From a virus: 64,000 nucleotides of DNA. Location: the IMG/VR virus record IMGVR_UViG_3300048597_000133, positions 33,523 through 97,522 of that record. One strand, 5' to 3'. Both the position numbers and the translations under genes were made by a program. Below the pieces are notes generated by a model. The model was not told the DNA's origin. It saw only the letters and a list, made by a program, of their open reading frames with translations, and did not search any database. Positions 8,385 to 17,003 of this stretch are shown here, piece after piece (positions within the stretch are counted from its first letter, which is position 1; each line of letters begins with the position of its first letter).

Positions 8385-9438
8385 CAGTATTGTTATCATT
8401 GAGTTCTTTATCTCAACTTCTTATGGTTTACTATCCCATAAGCTCAGACTATATCATCTTCCTGTACATACAGGAAGGAGGGCGCTCGTGGCTGCATTAC
8501 TGTCTGTTCTAGACTCGGCAGCTAGTCGTTACACTTTCCTACTATCCCTAGTAGACTTAGCTCGGGATTATCCTTAAATACTCAGAGGACGTTCCCCGAA
8601 TTCACCCCCTTTGCTCCTAAACATTACTATTTAGGGGAGCCGGACTTACTACCTAGCAGAATATCTCTCTTTCTATGGAGAGCTGGCGCTGATAAATCAC
8701 TATACAAATAGCTTATAAACTTCCTTCTGTTATCAGATACGCCTGATACGTATGCTGCATGTACATTTTCTTTTATAAGTCTATACCAACAATTAACGCC
8801 TTGTGATTGCATATAATCAAGCGCTTGGTCTATAAAAGATTTACTGCCTGAAAATATGTAAGTTGATGTTTTATGAACTGTACCGTTCCCATCAAAGTAC
8901 CCTCGGATAAAATCCCAGGTGAAGTTAAAATTTAACTTAAGGGTAAGGCTTTTTCTCGGTGTAATACCTAAAGAGATAAGGAAGTCTACAACCATCACAT
9001 TAGAGAATCCTACGGCATATTCATATACGCCATATTTTTTATTCCAAGACCTGTTCACATTTACAGGTGCTTTTAAGAATTCAATATACTTCTCTAAGTG
9101 TTCTGGGTCTTTATTTGTACAAATACGTACGCAGCTGGCTTTGCCTTTAATGTCACTAACACAACCGTCGGATGCTATATAACCCAACCAGTACTGAGTT
9201 TCAGGATTGGTTAAATCAGCAAATGGATTATGGTGAACTTTTCGTAGTCTATCTCCTGTAGAGATTAGAGGTATGTTATTACGCAAAAGAATTCTCCTAA
9301 CGGAAGTATTGTTAGCTAAACCTGTTTCTTTAGCTATCTCTACTGTGTTTAATCCTTGTTTGTATAACGATACAACTAATTCTTCAGTTTCTTTAGAGCA
9401 ACGCTTAGGCATAATTTCTACTGTAGTTAGTGTTTTTG
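8385..9438 (-). ncRNA. group I intron 1 of the DNA polymerase gene
   Basis: The intron is 1054 nt, inserted between Ser and Gln of motif A (DYSS|QE). Joining 9439 to 8384 restores the frame. The catalytic core lies downstream of the endonuclease ORF: P element AATTCGGGGAAC near 8600, Q element AATCCCGAGC (P4 pairing TCGGG/CCCGA), R element GTAACGACTAGC near 8527, S element GATGATATAGTCTGA at 8444-8458, then a P9 hairpin (CTTATGG...CCATAAG). The exon ends in T and the intron in G as required. I could not place the internal guide for P1. Confidence 0.85.
8627..9412 (-). CDS. LAGLIDADG homing endonuclease with N-terminal HTH, in intron 1
   Basis: A 261-residue protein. Residues 1-50 form a helix-turn-helix of resolvase type (ELVVSLYKQGLNTVEIAKETG), and then come two LAGLIDADG motifs, YWLGYIASDGCVS near 77-89 and FIRGYFDGNGTVH near 164-176. 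It starts 26 nt inside the intron. By family it would cut intronless alleles at motif A and spread the intron. It is not closely similar to the enzyme in intron 2, so the two introns probably arrived separately. Confidence 0.88.
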   Translation of the reverse strand: MPKRCSKETEELVVSLYKQGLNTVEIAKETGLANNTSVRRILLRNNIPLISTGDRLRKVHHNPFADLTNPETQYWLGYIASDGCVSDIKGKASCVRICTNKDPEHLEKYIEFLKAPVNVNRSWNKKYGVYEYAVGFSNVMVVDFLISLGITPRKSLTLKLNFNFTWDFIRGYFDGNGTVHKTSTYIFSGSKSFIDQALDYMQSQGVNCWYRLIKENVHAAYVSGVSDNRRKFISYLYSDLSAPALHRKRDILLGSKSGSPK

Positions 9439-9609
9439 ACTCGAGTAATCTAAAGATACTATACAGCTCCCAGAGCCATCACCGCAGGTAAAGCCATTAC
9501 GTGGGTTGCTGACAAAAGATACAACTTCTTCCTCAGTCTGTGGTTTGTCTAAGGCTACAGCAGTTTGGTTGGTGCCGGGCCTAGTAGTTATTCTTCGTTT
9601 TCGTTTCAT
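9439..9609 (-). CDS. polA: DNA polymerase I-type C-terminal subunit, exon 1 (motif A start)
   Basis: First exon of the split polymerase's C-terminal gene, 57 codons, ending SCIVSLDYSS of motif A, whose Asp binds catalytic metal. The ATG at 9609 overlaps the stop of the preceding gene (ATGA), so translation is probably coupled, and this is a genuine gene start rather than a fragment. The product lacks the exonuclease and the TGRLSS-type segment, which are encoded by the gene at 55153-56901. Residues 1-35 are a basic tail with no counterpart in ordinary family A enzymes; they may help join the two subunits (inference). Confidence 0.88.
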
Positions 9610-9842
9610 GGGCGGTCACTTAGTTCCTTGAGCTTTTGTTTGCCTTTTTTGGTTAAGGTGAGCGGAGCTGACTGTTTAAGCAAATCTTTACCCTTGAGAG
9701 ATTTAAGGGCGTCGGCAATTTGCTGTTTAGTTAGCCCCCCGCAGTCTATAGGATAAGCAATAGGGTTGTGGTCTATAAAAGACTGCAACACCAATTGCTC
9801 ATCTTCTGTTAACTGCGGACCAAAGTTATTGGACTGGGTCAT
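9606..9842 (-). CDS. small winged-helix-like protein
   Basis: A 78-residue protein whose pattern (DEQLVLQSFIDHN..GLTKQQIADALKSLKGKDLLKQS..LTLTKKGKQKLKEL) resembles a winged helix-turn-helix: three helices followed by a beta wing and a last helix. It overlaps RIIA upstream by 17 nt and the polymerase C-terminal gene downstream by 4 nt. A DNA-binding role is inferred from the pattern only. Confidence 0.6.
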   Translation of the reverse strand: MTQSNNFGPQLTEDEQLVLQSFIDHNPIAYPIDCGGLTKQQIADALKSLKGKDLLKQSAPLTLTKKGKQKLKELSDRP

Positions 9843-12306
9843 GGGCGGCGGTGGCGCGTAAGGTCTCTAACTCATTAATAATGTCTAACAACTGCCACGA
9901 CTTATCCATGTCATAGCTATATGGATAACCAGTTACTAGCTCTCGGTACTGCCAAATCACGTCACCCATAAGCAAGTAAGAGTCTTCAACTTTTCTATGT
10001 AAGCCTACCTTTATGCGACGGTATTCTTCACACAAAGCTCTAAATTCAGGACTCCAATCAGCAATGCGCTTAGTGGTTACTGGGATAAACCTGCCCAGTC
10101 TCATACGAATGCGGGGGTAGATATTACCACACATGTTTGAGTCTCCGGCAAAATCTAGAATGTCTGCTGAGTGTTTACTTTCTAACCATTCGAAAAGGCT
10201 CTGTCGAACTTCTTGTATGCTGACCCAATTACATAAACCAGCTTGCCTTAAGGTCGTGATCTTATCTGCCGCGTTGCTTGATACAGTAAACCGAAAAGGA
10301 TGGTAGTGCTTAATGAAACAGCGCGGCGCCATAGCTACACACTTATAGTTCTTATCAGTGGATATAAACCCATGGTCATTATCAGACTCTAGATAAATAA
10401 TCCGTTCAGATAATAACGCTTCGTTAATGTCATCTAAGTTCTCTACAGTGTGTACATGCGCCCAGCTACCTACTGGAATGTAATCTTTGGACGTGTTACG
10501 TAGCTGACGCATCAAAACAGCCAGGTTTACCCCAGTCTTAGCCTCCACCTCATCCTTCTTACTTTTGTTTGTTGGTTTAGACTTAGGGCTGCTATATACC
10601 CCCAGATAATTAATAAGGGCGCCATAGGACTTAAATAGACGGTCGATTTCGTTAACAGATGCCTCGCCGTTAGCTAACTTTAAGACTAATATTGGTCCAT
10701 CGACACGTTCTTTATAGACCCGCTCAAGTTGCTTCAATGTCACATCTTGCCCGCGCGTCGCCACTACAGTAAGACCTAAGCCCAACACCTTTAACCTATT
10801 TATCTTTGTGCCACCTTTCGGCACCGCTTTAATCCTATGATGTACGTAGTTATCCCGTAGCTCCTTACATAGGTCATCTTCATACCTATAAAGGTGATCT
10901 TCGTGAGCCAGGATATAAAACTTAGAGACAGCCCAAGACGCATTTATGTCGTTGTTATTATCTTGATAAGACTTTAACCCGGTTGCATGTGGGTGCAAAA
11001 GGTTAATGGTCTTAGTATCCCCTTCGTATAAGAACTCAGGGTACGTAGATTCAGCATGTTCCCCGCCTTTATAGCAGAGAGTATACTCACCAAACTTGAC
11101 GGTGTAAGTAAGGTTATTCAGCCTATAACAAGACAACACAGCCAAGACCTTACAGCAAAACTTAAAGAACGTGTTAGCTAAGGTCGTCGCGTTGTCTAAC
11201 TCATCTACGTTCTTTATATAGACATCAAAAGCCTTTTGGATATGTCGCCCTATTTCCTGGTTGAATACTTCTGTAAGAGCTTCGTAGGCAAGCTGCTTTA
11301 CGGATTCTAAGGTCAACCGTTTGAGGTCATTATCTAGTAGCTCTTCGCGACTAGTGTTAAGAGGTAAATAGCCGGGCGGTACCCGAATAACCACAATATA
11401 ATGTGACTCAGTACTTAACTGCCTAAATCGTTCAACGAAGGACAAAGCGGTTTCAATAGTATCTTGCCGTCTAAGTCTGAGACCGCTACCTGACGAGTAA
11501 TATGACCTGCGGTTAAGTGGGTATAATGCACCGCCCAAATCTAAAACTAGATACTCACCACTAAACCGGTTAGCCAGATAAAAGTCTACAGTGATGTCTA
11601 CACCTTTATTGTCTTTGATAGGTAAAGACCAGCACTTAAACTCTTCTAGATTATGGTTAAACCACCAGTCATCGTCTTCACTATCTTCGTGAAAAGACTC
11701 TCCTTTGAGAATATTGACTTTATACCTAGACACCTCCGTTAAATCTAAGACATTGGAGATTATGGTGTCCACAGAGGTTTTAGCCGTAGGTATAGTCACC
11801 TCTAATCCAGTATTGTCGGCGGGCACCGGCTCCGGCCCAGACCAAACAGTCAGCTCAGGGATGTGATACTCATTGAGATTACAGAGGTATAGAGTTTCAT
11901 AGCCGCCGTGAAAACTACGGATATAGAACTGTTTGGAGAATGCTAATGGCGCTAAGCGACCTACACCGTAAGCGCCAATGGCGTTGGCATTATCCTCCTT
12001 AGTGCTTTCTCCAATGTGGGTATATAACCCGTGCATTTGCTCATCACTTAGCCCTGGCCCGTGGTCTCGAATAACAACCCGGTCTTTTTCTATAGTGATG
12101 TCTACGGCTAATCCAGGCGCTACTTCGTTATTAGCGTCGTAGGCATTGCTAATAATCTCCCGTAGGGCGGCGGTCAGTGGGTTGGCATATTGCTGGGTAA
12201 TTAAGAGCTGACTTAGTTTAGCCAGTTGCTGTCGCTCTAACTTAATAGTGAACTCTTTACCAGACTCGTTTTTAATGGCAGTGCGGGATTCTAAGATGGG
12301 TTTCAT
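9826..12306 (-). CDS. rIIA: RIIA-like GHKL ATPase
   Basis: An 826-residue protein with an N-terminal GHKL (Hsp90/histidine kinase-type) ATP site: N box REIISNAYDAN near residue 49, G1 box DHGPGLS near 78, G2 box GAYGVGRLAPLAFS near 107. This arrangement and length match T4-type RIIA proteins, which govern lysis inhibition and exclusion phenotypes; their biochemistry is poorly known. An RIIB-like gene lies separately at 44 kb. The gene ends in overlap with a small wHTH gene and abuts the upstream gene at its ATG. Confidence 0.85.
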   Translation of the reverse strand: MKPILESRTAIKNESGKEFTIKLERQQLAKLSQLLITQQYANPLTAALREIISNAYDANNEVAPGLAVDITIEKDRVVIRDHGPGLSDEQMHGLYTHIGESTKEDNANAIGAYGVGRLAPLAFSKQFYIRSFHGGYETLYLCNLNEYHIPELTVWSGPEPVPADNTGLEVTIPTAKTSVDTIISNVLDLTEVSRYKVNILKGESFHEDSEDDDWWFNHNLEEFKCWSLPIKDNKGVDITVDFYLANRFSGEYLVLDLGGALYPLNRRSYYSSGSGLRLRRQDTIETALSFVERFRQLSTESHYIVVIRVPPGYLPLNTSREELLDNDLKRLTLESVKQLAYEALTEVFNQEIGRHIQKAFDVYIKNVDELDNATTLANTFFKFCCKVLAVLSCYRLNNLTYTVKFGEYTLCYKGGEHAESTYPEFLYEGDTKTINLLHPHATGLKSYQDNNNDINASWAVSKFYILAHEDHLYRYEDDLCKELRDNYVHHRIKAVPKGGTKINRLKVLGLGLTVVATRGQDVTLKQLERVYKERVDGPILVLKLANGEASVNEIDRLFKSYGALINYLGVYSSPKSKPTNKSKKDEVEAKTGVNLAVLMRQLRNTSKDYIPVGSWAHVHTVENLDDINEALLSERIIYLESDNDHGFISTDKNYKCVAMAPRCFIKHYHPFRFTVSSNAADKITTLRQAGLCNWVSIQEVRQSLFEWLESKHSADILDFAGDSNMCGNIYPRIRMRLGRFIPVTTKRIADWSPEFRALCEEYRRIKVGLHRKVEDSYLLMGDVIWQYRELVTGYPYSYDMDKSWQLLDIINELETLRATAAHDPVQ

Positions 12307-12662
12307 TAGTTCTTGATGGGGAATTTGGACTCGAAGGATTCTTTGAGGGCATTAGCTAACTGAGTGCCTTTATCTAAGGCCATATCACTTAGCTCTTTAG
12401 GGTCTAATCCTGGATAATCTTCAATTAGCTGCGGGAGATAAATTATGGCGCAGGTCAATGCTTCAGTTGCCCAATACTCGTCGGAATTAATATAAGGGTC
12501 TTGCTCTTCAGCTAAAAGCGTATAGAGGTCGCATAACTGGTCTTCGATGGAAGACAGGTATTGATCCCGGTCAGCGATTTGTTTGAGGTAATGGGCGCCG
12601 TAGACCACGGCCTTCTGAATAGTCTTGAGGTAGTTAAGAACGTGAGTCAGTGGATTGTTCAT
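12306..12662 (-). CDS. hypothetical protein upstream of RIIA
   Basis: A 118-residue, mostly helical, acidic protein (LEDYPGLDPKELSDMALDKG in the C-terminal half). It ends one base before the RIIA start, so the two are co-transcribed. No family recognised. A strong hairpin with a T-rich tail sits 25 nt before its ATG. Confidence 0.6.
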   Translation of the reverse strand: MNNPLTHVLNYLKTIQKAVVYGAHYLKQIADRDQYLSSIEDQLCDLYTLLAEEQDPYINSDEYWATEALTCAIIYLPQLIEDYPGLDPKELSDMALDKGTQLANALKESFESKFPIKN

Positions 12663-12686
12663 TGGTTTGGTTTAGGTAGGTAAAAC

Positions 12687-12718
12687 AAAGCCCGCCGATT
12701 ACTGTATCGACAGGCTTT
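12687..12718 (-). terminator. terminator-like hairpin
   Basis: 13-bp stem (AAAGCCTGTCGAT on the minus strand, two G.T pairs), 6-nt loop, then TTTGTTTT in the minus direction. It follows the small basic gene at 12742-12879 and directly precedes the start at 12662. Confidence 0.75.
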
Positions 12719-12741
12719 TCGCAAAAGGTGTTGATTAAGTG

Positions 12742-12879
12742 CTAGCGCCATTCAGGCTCAGCTTTCTGTAGCAGAGTCGTGAGGTTGGCACGCCTATTCT
12801 TTACCTTAAGCCTTTTGTTGGTGTTTAGGCTTCTAAGATATGCAGTGGTTTTTGTCTGGTAATTAGTAGTTGAGTTCAT
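12742..12879 (-). CDS. small basic protein (45 aa)
   Basis: Short ORF starting MNSTTNYQTKTTAYLRSL and ending QKAEPEWR. It is rich in Lys and Arg (KRLKVKNRRA). It is followed by a good intrinsic terminator, which supports a real transcript, and lies opposite the divergent tail-fibre cassette. Function unknown; nucleic-acid binding is possible from charge alone. Confidence 0.5.
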   Translation of the reverse strand: MNSTTNYQTKTTAYLRSLNTNKRLKVKNRRANLTTLLQKAEPEWR

Positions 12880-13002
12880 GGATTTGGTATCAAAATATAC
12901 CATTTGATTATAGCGCGGCGGTTGATAACCTTTTTGTTTAGCGGCGGCTAGAAGTGGACTAAGTTGAGTGTAGTCGAGCTCCTATTTTGTCTATGAGTAG
13001 TT

Positions 13003-14151
13003 ATGGCTAGTTTAAAAGAGCTGTACAGATTACAGAGCACGCTGACGGGCGAGCAGGTTAAGAGTTTATACGAAGGGGAGTTTGACACTAACGCCTACAC
13101 TGATGCTGAGAAAAATCGCTTAGCTAGTCTTTATTACACCCCTACAGCCACTAAGACTTCTAACTATACAGCTGTTAATGGTGAAGAAGTTAGGTGTGAT
13201 ACTACAACCGCCGGGTTTACAGTAACCCTACCTCTTAGTGGCTCTGTAAGGATAGTAGACATAGTGGGCACAAATATAAACAGTGGCTTTGGGACTAACT
13301 CGTTGATGTTGGTAACACAAGCTGGCCACACTATATTGGGTGAGTCAGACTTAGAGTTAGATGTTGGCGGGCTCCGTCTTGTGCTGGCTTTGTATGGTAG
13401 TGACTGGAAGGTTATAGATGCTTTAGGACCACAATTTGCTGCCCTTGAATGGGATATGGTCCTTAATAAGCCGGCATTTGGCACAGCAGCGTTAACAGAT
13501 AGTACTGAGTATGCTACGGCAGAACAGGGTGCTAATTCTGTTCAGGTGACAGGTAACCAAACTATTGCTGGAATAAAAACTTTTACTTCTCCCCTTATCC
13601 TTCCTGACAATTCCCGCATCAATGGGGTAGAGCATTTTTATAGAACTACTAAGCCCACGGCAAGAGGGGATGGGAGTGCGTTGGTTGCTGGTGATAAGTG
13701 GTACAAAAAAGATACTGGAGAAGAATGGTGGTGGAATGGGACTTATTGGGTTGGGGATATCATTGTAGCCTCAAATTCTTCAAGTCACAGTATAACTACC
13801 ACAACGGAAGGGTATGGGGTTCCTTCGCCCACCTACCCTCAAATACTGATTGAATTTATTTCTAGCTACTTTTATCTTAATGATATCGATGCCACTATTG
13901 ATCCAGAAAATTATCATGTATTAAGACTTTATAGAAATGGTAGCACTTATGTTGCTGATCTTTTAATCCGTCCCGCTTCGGGAACACAGTCTGGCGCAAT
14001 TAATTACATTAGCCCTCAACTTTCAATTTATTCGTCAACAACCGGGGGGTTTCAGTTTTCGTATCGTTACGACGCAGGTAATGGTACTCCTGGCCCTGTG
14101 AATACGCAATCGGTTGTCAAGACTTTGTATTACAGAAATGTATTTATCTAA
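13003..14151 (+). CDS. tail fibre protein 1
   Basis: A 382-residue protein opening a plus-strand cassette. Residues 14-45 (LTGEQVKSLYEGEFDTNAYTDAEKNRL) form an anchor repeated in the gene at 14624, a pattern common at the N-terminus of phage fibres. Then follow an HxxxN-like beta-rich middle, a collagen-free shaft, a WWWNGTYWV segment near 240 typical of 'thin' fibre descriptors, and a beta C-terminus. From about 13600 codon choice changes (more GGG/GAT, AT-rich thirds), suggesting a swapped receptor-binding tip. Its stop overlaps the next ATG. Confidence 0.75.
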   Translation: MASLKELYRLQSTLTGEQVKSLYEGEFDTNAYTDAEKNRLASLYYTPTATKTSNYTAVNGEEVRCDTTTAGFTVTLPLSGSVRIVDIVGTNINSGFGTNSLMLVTQAGHTILGESDLELDVGGLRLVLALYGSDWKVIDALGPQFAALEWDMVLNKPAFGTAALTDSTEYATAEQGANSVQVTGNQTIAGIKTFTSPLILPDNSRINGVEHFYRTTKPTARGDGSALVAGDKWYKKDTGEEWWWNGTYWVGDIIVASNSSSHSITTTTEGYGVPSPTYPQILIEFISSYFYLNDIDATIDPENYHVLRLYRNGSTYVADLLIRPASGTQSGAINYISPQLSIYSSTTGGFQFSYRYDAGNGTPGPVNTQSVVKTLYYRNVFI

Positions 14152-14621
14152 TGAAACGCAACTCAACTACTTTATTCCTCGTGTCCCCCGGTGCTACTAC
14201 TCCCATTCCATGGGTAAATGGTGCGCCTGATTTCTCTGCTTTCACAGAACCAACGCTATCCGTTTTGCAAAATAGCTGGCAGGCATTTCTTGATAGTGGG
14301 CAGGAGTTAGAGGTAGTACCTGATCCTGAACCAATAGTAGAACCTCCTACACCTAACTGGGATGGTTTTAACGCCTATATGCTCACCGACTCCACTTTCA
14401 AAACATATCGTGATTCTGTAAGACAAGCTGACGGCGACCTTAACGCTGCTTTATTCAACGCGTATGCGTTAGTAGTGAGTAATGGAGTAGCACCATTCGC
14501 TTTAATATGGGGCGTCTGGTGTCAGTTAGCCCAAATTACTGCAGAGGATAAGGAGCAAATAGCCACCGCAGCTGAAAGCTTTAACCTTACTAACGACTTT
14601 ATTAACACTATAAGGGGGTAA
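14151..14621 (+). CDS. tail fibre partner/assembly-like protein 1
   Basis: A 156-residue protein. Its C-terminal half starts with a proline-rich linker (PDPEPIVEPPTPNWDGFNA) and is paralogous to the C-terminal half of the product at 15906-16412 (PNWDGFNA...FNTIRG versus FVSIVRG endings). The pairing of each copy with a preceding fibre gene resembles fibre plus assembly-protein modules. The specific role is inference. ATG overlaps the preceding stop (TAATGA). Confidence 0.6.
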   Translation: MKRNSTTLFLVSPGATTPIPWVNGAPDFSAFTEPTLSVLQNSWQAFLDSGQELEVVPDPEPIVEPPTPNWDGFNAYMLTDSTFKTYRDSVRQADGDLNAALFNAYALVVSNGVAPFALIWGVWCQLAQITAEDKEQIATAAESFNLTNDFINTIRG

Positions 14622-14623
14622 CT

Positions 14624-15109
14624 GTGCCTAAGATATCAGAAAAATTAAAGCTAAAAGGGCACTTAGACGGCACGGAAATCAAATCCTTATACGAAGGCGT
14701 CCCAGATACCAATGCTTTTACTGATAGTGAAAAGTATAAGCTTAATAACTTAGTAGGCAATATAGAAACTTTTATTCTGCTACTTACTCCACCGGAAGTA
14801 AATATCACCCTCGACGCCAATATACCGGCTATCAATTACTTTCCTTATGCAATGACCGTCACTTCTATACTGGCTAGTTTAGATATAGCACCCACTGGTT
14901 CGGCGGCAGTGATTAATGTGTTCAAAAACGGTACAACAATGCTCAACGCCAGCAAGTTAACCATAGCGGCTGGGACTAAAACTGTGGTCGGCACTTTGGT
15001 CACTACCACCATTGCGGCTGGGGATGTGATTAGCGCATCCATCGACCAGATTGGGGCGACGGTTCGAGGTCAGTATTTAAGCATAACAATTAATGGGGAG
15101 AGGGCTTAG
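14624..15109 (+). CDS. tail fibre protein 2 (short, anchor plus beta tip)
   Basis: GTG start at 14624, directly after the preceding stop. Residues 10-45 repeat the anchor of tail fibre 1 (KSLYEG..DTNAFTDSEKYKL), so both probably attach at the same kind of site. The remaining 115 residues form a beta-rich domain ending QYLSITINGERA. At 161 residues it is short for a fibre and may be a connector carrying the next gene's product as its tip. Confidence 0.65.
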   Translation: MPKISEKLKLKGHLDGTEIKSLYEGVPDTNAFTDSEKYKLNNLVGNIETFILLLTPPEVNITLDANIPAINYFPYAMTVTSILASLDIAPTGSAAVINVFKNGTTMLNASKLTIAAGTKTVVGTLVTTTIAAGDVISASIDQIGATVRGQYLSITINGERA

Positions 15110-15111
15110 AT

Positions 15112-15900
15112 ATGGGGACTACTGTTGTTTATTGCTACGATATTAGCCTTGATCCAGATGCTTACAATTACATTAAGGCTGTAGAAACAGCGGATGGTCA
15201 GGCATTAGAACCAACCACCAGAAAAGCATACGATAAGTTTATTCGGTCTTGTAAACAAGATGGAATGCTGGATTTAATAAAAGCCTGTTGTATTTTGGCG
15301 GGAGCAAGAACATTAAATGGAGCTTTGGTGCCATTGAAAGGAACTGCGCCGACTAATTTTAATTTTGTGGGTAGTGATTATAACCGCAAAACGGGGTTAA
15401 AGGGAGATGGAAGCAACAAGTATTTAAGGACAGCAACAACACTAAACGATATAAATATTGATGATTTTACCTTGTTTTGTAACATAACAGAAGCGCAGAC
15501 TGTTAGCACTGCCGGTTGGGTTTCGGCAGCGCAATCTAACGAGACAACTTTGTATTTGGGGAGTTATAACGCTGGATCAGCAGATGGTGTTTCGGTTGGG
15601 CTTGCTACAGGAAGGGCAGGGCTGACTAGAACCACAGCTGTTGGATTTCACGGGGGGAGGGGAAACAGTACAAACTACAGGGAATATTATTGGGATGGAC
15701 TAATTAGAAGTACAAACACAACCTCTCAGGCACTTATTACATCTAGTGCTAATTTTTGTATATTCAGAGCAGGAGAGAATGTACTTGGTCAATTTTCAAA
15801 TCCTAGAATGTCCATTTGTGGATTAGGCAAATTTCTAGATTTAAGTTTACTTAACAACTGTGTAACCCAACTAATGACCGACATCAACAACGCATTTTAA
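15112..15900 (+). CDS. receptor-binding tail tip/lectin-like protein
   Basis: A 262-residue protein with a small N-terminal domain and a beta-sandwich-like remainder (FTLFCNITEAQ, TTLYLGSYN, GRNSTNYREYYWDG), resembling concanavalin-like tail proteins that read host polysaccharide. Base composition differs from the flanks, as in the 3' part of tail fibre 1. Position between fibre 2 and its partner supports a receptor-binding role. Family assignment is by pattern only. Confidence 0.55.
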   Translation: MGTTVVYCYDISLDPDAYNYIKAVETADGQALEPTTRKAYDKFIRSCKQDGMLDLIKACCILAGARTLNGALVPLKGTAPTNFNFVGSDYNRKTGLKGDGSNKYLRTATTLNDINIDDFTLFCNITEAQTVSTAGWVSAAQSNETTLYLGSYNAGSADGVSVGLATGRAGLTRTTAVGFHGGRGNSTNYREYYWDGLIRSTNTTSQALITSSANFCIFRAGENVLGQFSNPRMSICGLGKFLDLSLLNNCVTQLMTDINNAF

Positions 15901-15905
15901 TTATC

Positions 15906-16412
15906 ATGTCTAAAATTCTTTATCACCAACCAACCAATCAAATCGTTGCTTATAACCGATTGGACAGCGATTTGCCTGTAGGTTTAGATGATGTTTATTT
16001 GGTACTTGACCAGATAACAACTAACCTACCAGAGTATGACGAGAAAACTCAGATTGCTACACCATCTTGGGTGATTGACGTTGAGAATTTGCAATACCGC
16101 CAAGAGTGGATAGTGAGTGACAAACCAGAACCGGAACCTGTACCTAACTGGGATGGCTTTAACGCCGCTATATTAAGCTCTGTTGAATTTAACACTTATT
16201 ATGGCACTGGACTTCAAGCTGCCCCGGCTATCACCACCTCTATCCCAACTGCATTAGCCCAAGTATCTACCAACGGTATCAATGCTTTTGCTTTAACATT
16301 TAATGGATTTTGTCAAGCTGTGAGCGTTACTCCTCAACACCGTGGGGAATGGGCAGATATGGCAGTGACATTCAACTTACCGGAGAACTTTGTTAGCATC
16401 GTCCGTGGCTAA
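15906..16412 (+). CDS. tail fibre partner/assembly-like protein 2
   Basis: A 168-residue paralogue of the 14151 product. The N-terminal half (LYHQPTNQIVAYNRLDSDLP) differs and resembles the proline/aspartate-rich start of phage tail collar accessory proteins; the C-terminal half from PVPNWDGFNAAIL to the end aligns with its paralogue. It closes the plus-strand cassette, and its stop overlaps by a few bases the stop of a convergent small gene. Confidence 0.6.
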   Translation: MSKILYHQPTNQIVAYNRLDSDLPVGLDDVYLVLDQITTNLPEYDEKTQIATPSWVIDVENLQYRQEWIVSDKPEPEPVPNWDGFNAAILSSVEFNTYYGTGLQAAPAITTSIPTALAQVSTNGINAFALTFNGFCQAVSVTPQHRGEWADMAVTFNLPENFVSIVRG

Positions 16413-16579
16413 CCATTAACTACAAAATACTCACATTTCTGTTCATCGGCGGCTAATACCGGGGCAAACCATATTTGATTTGAGTTAGCCGCCGCCCGAC
16501 CAGAGTCAGCGTGTCTCCAACATAGTTTACTGCTAGGGCAAGTGGTGTTAGCACACATGGCGCTGTCTTGTTTAATCAT
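16409..16579 (-). CDS. small Cys-rich, probably metal-binding protein (56 aa)
   Basis: Translated by hand. Four cysteines in a CxxxxCPSxxxCWRH pattern (MCANTTCPSSKLCWRH) recall a small family seen in phages with C-x4-C-P-S-x4-C-aromatic-R. The fourth Cys is near the C-terminus. Zinc binding is probable by family resemblance, and function is unknown. It is convergent with the tail-fibre cassette and begins the minus-strand block. Confidence 0.6.
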   Translation of the reverse strand: MIKQDSAMCANTTCPSSKLCWRHADSGRAAANSNQIWFAPVLAADEQKCEYFVVNG

Positions 16580-16580
16580 T

Positions 16581-17003
16581 TTAAATCCTCGGCGGTAGCA
16601 TATCTCTTAGTCTAGTTTTTAGAGCGGCATCCCAGTCAGCCCGCCGCTTTTCTGCTATCTTCTCCTTGTTAACCTCACTCAGGTTAGCCACAATAGGCTC
16701 AAGGTATTCCTCTAAATCAGAGATTAACTCTTTTAAGAGGTTATTTAAGTTATGGCTGGTGTCATATAAATAACGGCAGCGATACGTTTTTCTATACTCT
16801 GGATAGTTATCTGCCCGCCGTATAAGAATAGTGACAGTGTCCATTACGGGGTCGTAGTCTACTCCCATCACAGGAACTAAATCCTTAACTGTACAGCATA
16901 AGTCTTCTGCCTTATCTTCTAATATCTGACAAAAAGCCTTATCTATTACAGAAAGGTTTGGGTTATACGACTTTACTGCTGCTGTAAATTGGTCTATGTT
17001 CAT
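16581..17003 (-). CDS. hypothetical protein
   Basis: About 140 residues starting MNIDQFTAAVKSYNPN. I prefer ATG 17003, which forms the ATGA overlap with the previous stop, to the ATG at 17018. The C-terminal third is a charged helix (KEKIAEKRRADWDAALKTRL). No family recognised. Confidence 0.6.
   Translation of the reverse strand: MNIDQFTAAVKSYNPNLSVIDKAFCQILEDKAEDLCCTVKDLVPVMGVDYDPVMDTVTILIRRADNYPEYRKTYRCRYLYDTSHNLNNLLKELISDLEEYLEPIVANLSEVNKEKIAEKRRADWDAALKTRLRDMLPPRI

Noticed and set aside
8353-8577. Plus-strand ORF across polymerase exon 2 and intron 1
   Set aside because: Antisense to group I core and exon; no family features.
13164-13484. Minus-strand ORF within the tail-fibre gene, and a similar one at 14845-15042
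   Set aside because: Shadows of the plus-strand fibre genes, which have continuous coding and tandem overlaps.
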